DNA from: Candidatus Omnitrophota bacterium | Lineage (GTDB): Bacteria > Omnitrophota > Gorgyraeia > Aquiviventales > Aquiviventaceae | DNA: 22,013 nucleotides | Direction of reading: 5' to 3' | NCBI GenBank assembly: GCA_016206585.1 | Contig: JACQRE010000143.1 | Location: 1-22,013 of the forward strand | Notes under the pieces: generated by a model | The model's input: only the letters and a program-made list of their open reading frames with translations | Told to the model about the DNA's origin: nothing | Database searches by the model: none | Made by a program: the position numbers and the translations under genes | Part shown: positions 21,048 to 22,013 of the stretch, one piece after another | How positions within the stretch are numbered: position 1 is the stretch's first letter | How the letters are laid out: each line of letters starts with the position of its first letter

Positions 21048-21068
21048 CACGCTGTTTGGTGTGGGGGC
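21012..21068. terminator. Long nested hairpin at the tilS stop codon
   Basis: A perfect 15-bp inverted repeat, GCCCCCACACCAAAC (21012-21026) with GTTTGGTGTGGGGGC (21054-21068), encloses a second hairpin GTGTT-GAAGT-AACAC (21036-21050) whose loop and stem hold the tilS stop codon. It lies just before the ftsH promoter and so probably ends or protects the tilS transcript. No T-run follows, so it is not a textbook intrinsic terminator. Confidence 0.6.
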
Positions 21069-21071
21069 AAG

Positions 21072-21101
21072 TTGCTTCCACTGCCGGAGTAGCGGTATAC
21101 T
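21072..21101 (+). promoter_or_regulatory. Sigma-70-type promoter for ftsH
   Basis: TTGCTT (21072-21077) and TATACT (21096-21101) are separated by 18 nt, in the 103-nt gap between tilS and ftsH. The ftsH ATG lies 50 nt farther downstream. No sigma-32-type heat-shock box was recognised. Confidence 0.65.
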
Positions 21102-21150
21102 ACAGGAATCTCGTATCCCCCCACGCTCGACGACGAGGGAGTCCAGTTCC

Positions 21151-22013
21151 ATGAGCACGTTACGACCGACACCGCCCCAGCGGGCCCGCTGGGTGCTCAT
21201 CGTGCTGATCGGCATCGGCACCATCGTGATGATGCGGCTCTTGTCCTACTACGCCGGCCAGTGGCACCGGCAGCTCTCCTATAGCGAGTTCTACCGGCTG
21301 TTGAAGGACACCCCGGAAGAGATTGCGGAAGCCAAGCTGGTGGACGACCACGTCGAGGGCCGCCTGAAGAACGGCACGACGTTCTCCGTCTTCGTGGTGC
21401 CGCGCGACGAGGAGCTCTTCAGGCTCCTGCGGCAGAACGTGCCGACCTTCGACGTCCAGCCTCCGCAGGCCGGCTTCATGGGCATCCTCATGGCGCTCTC
21501 CCCCTGGATCATCTTCCTGGCGATCATGTGGTTCGTCATGCGCTCCTCGCAGGGCGGAGGCCGGCTCCTCGCCTTTGGCAAGAGCCGCGCGCGGCTGATC
21601 TCGCCGGAGACGCACACGCGCGTCACGTTTGACGACGTCGCCGGGATCGACGAGGCCAAGGAGGAGCTCCGGGAGATCATTGAGTTCCTCAAGGACCCGA
21701 AGCGGTTTCAGCGGCTGGGCGGCAAGATCCCGAAGGGGGTCCTGCTGATCGGCCTGCCGGGGACGGGCAAGACGCTGCTGGCGAAAGCGGTCGCCGGCGA
21801 GGCGAACGTGCCGTTCTACAGCATCAGCGGCTCCGACTTCGTCGAGATGTTCGTGGGGGTGGGGGCCAGCCGCGTGCGCGATCTCTTCGAGCAGGCGCGC
21901 CGCAACTCCCGGCAGGGCGGCAAGGGCGCGATCATCTTCATCGATGAGATCGACGCGGTGGGCCGCCAGCGCTTCGCGGGCATCGGCGGCGGGCACGACG
22001 AGCGGGAGCAGAC
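21151..22013 (+). CDS. ftsH: ATP-dependent zinc metalloprotease FtsH, 3' end cut by the window
   Basis: FtsH is a hexameric membrane-bound AAA+ protease that degrades misfolded membrane and regulatory proteins. The visible 287 residues contain two membrane segments (about 14-34 and 108-130) around a short periplasmic domain with LSYSEFYRLL, then VTFDDVAGIDEAKEELREI, Walker A GLPGTGKT (201-208), the pore motif MFVGVGASRVRDLF (233-246) and Walker B IIFIDEID (261-268), ending at GGHDEREQ. The usual Walker A is GPPGTGKT; here the first Pro is Leu. About four extra residues (QGGKG) precede Walker B. The protease half is beyond the window. Start ATG 21151 has GAGGGAG nine nt upstream. Confidence 0.96.
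   Translation, partial: MSTLRPTPPQRARWVLIVLIGIGTIVMMRLLSYYAGQWHRQLSYSEFYRLLKDTPEEIAEAKLVDDHVEGRLKNGTTFSVFVVPRDEELFRLLRQNVPTFDVQPPQAGFMGILMALSPWIIFLAIMWFVMRSSQGGGRLLAFGKSRARLISPETHTRVTFDDVAGIDEAKEELREIIEFLKDPKRFQRLGGKIPKGVLLIGLPGTGKTLLAKAVAGEANVPFYSISGSDFVEMFVGVGASRVRDLFEQARRNSRQGGKGAIIFIDEIDAVGRQRFAGIGGGHDEREQ

Overview
This is a gene-dense, high-GC stretch (roughly two thirds G+C by eye, not counted) from a bacterium with a respiratory chain. Nearly every gene lies on the + strand with very short gaps or ATGA/TGATG overlaps, so the window is probably a few long transcripts. Gene content (haem and sirohaem synthesis, menaquinone-type quinone synthesis, a Rieske/cytochrome b complex, Rex) fits an uncultured Gram-negative-type lineage such as Omnitrophota, Nitrospirota or NC10. 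That placement is inference: no marker here settles it.

Layout. (1) 2-1430: the end of a core-type MetE methionine synthase, then panB. (2) 1427-8581: a tetrapyrrole block: precorrin-2 dehydrogenase, a half-length HemX/CcsA-like membrane protein, hemA, hemC, tRNA-Arg(CCG), a cobA-hemD fusion, hemB and hemL. Together they make ALA, uroporphyrinogen III and the sirohydrochlorin branch. (3) 8583-15161: rex, ubiE/menG, a long-chain polyprenyl diphosphate synthase, tatA, Rieske protein, a 602-residue fused cytochrome b and a five-haem cytochrome c. Quinone synthesis, the Tat translocon part, its Tat substrate and the quinol-cytochrome c reductase are thus side by side behind a redox sensor. (4) 15158-21068: mnmA (own promoter), larE, a CAU tRNA, a receiver-histidine kinase, a stand-alone receiver, an HPF-like ribosome factor, a HEAT-repeat protein and tilS. 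(5) 21072-end: ftsH with its own promoter, cut by the window edge.

The least expected signals are not genes. First, two elements of identical length (112 nt between outer stem ends; 9311-9422 and 11194-11305) sit immediately before ubiE and tatA. Both close with a 17-bp perfect inverted repeat that swallows the downstream ribosome binding site and start codon. The two stems differ at compensating positions, the 78-nt interiors are unrelated in sequence but both can form three hairpins in the same order, and both are read through by a 38-codon ORF (MIPPP...QVVG) that ends in an ATGA overlap with the next gene. This looks like a structured translational-coupling leader or a small mobile RNA-like element. 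Second, degenerate 7-bp tandem repeats occur at four places: as an inverted pair after tRNA-Arg, inside hemB as an in-frame insertion, and immediately after the start codons of hemL and larE. No stretch over 300 bases lacks a gene; the longest gap (4583-4713) is mostly the inverted heptamer array.
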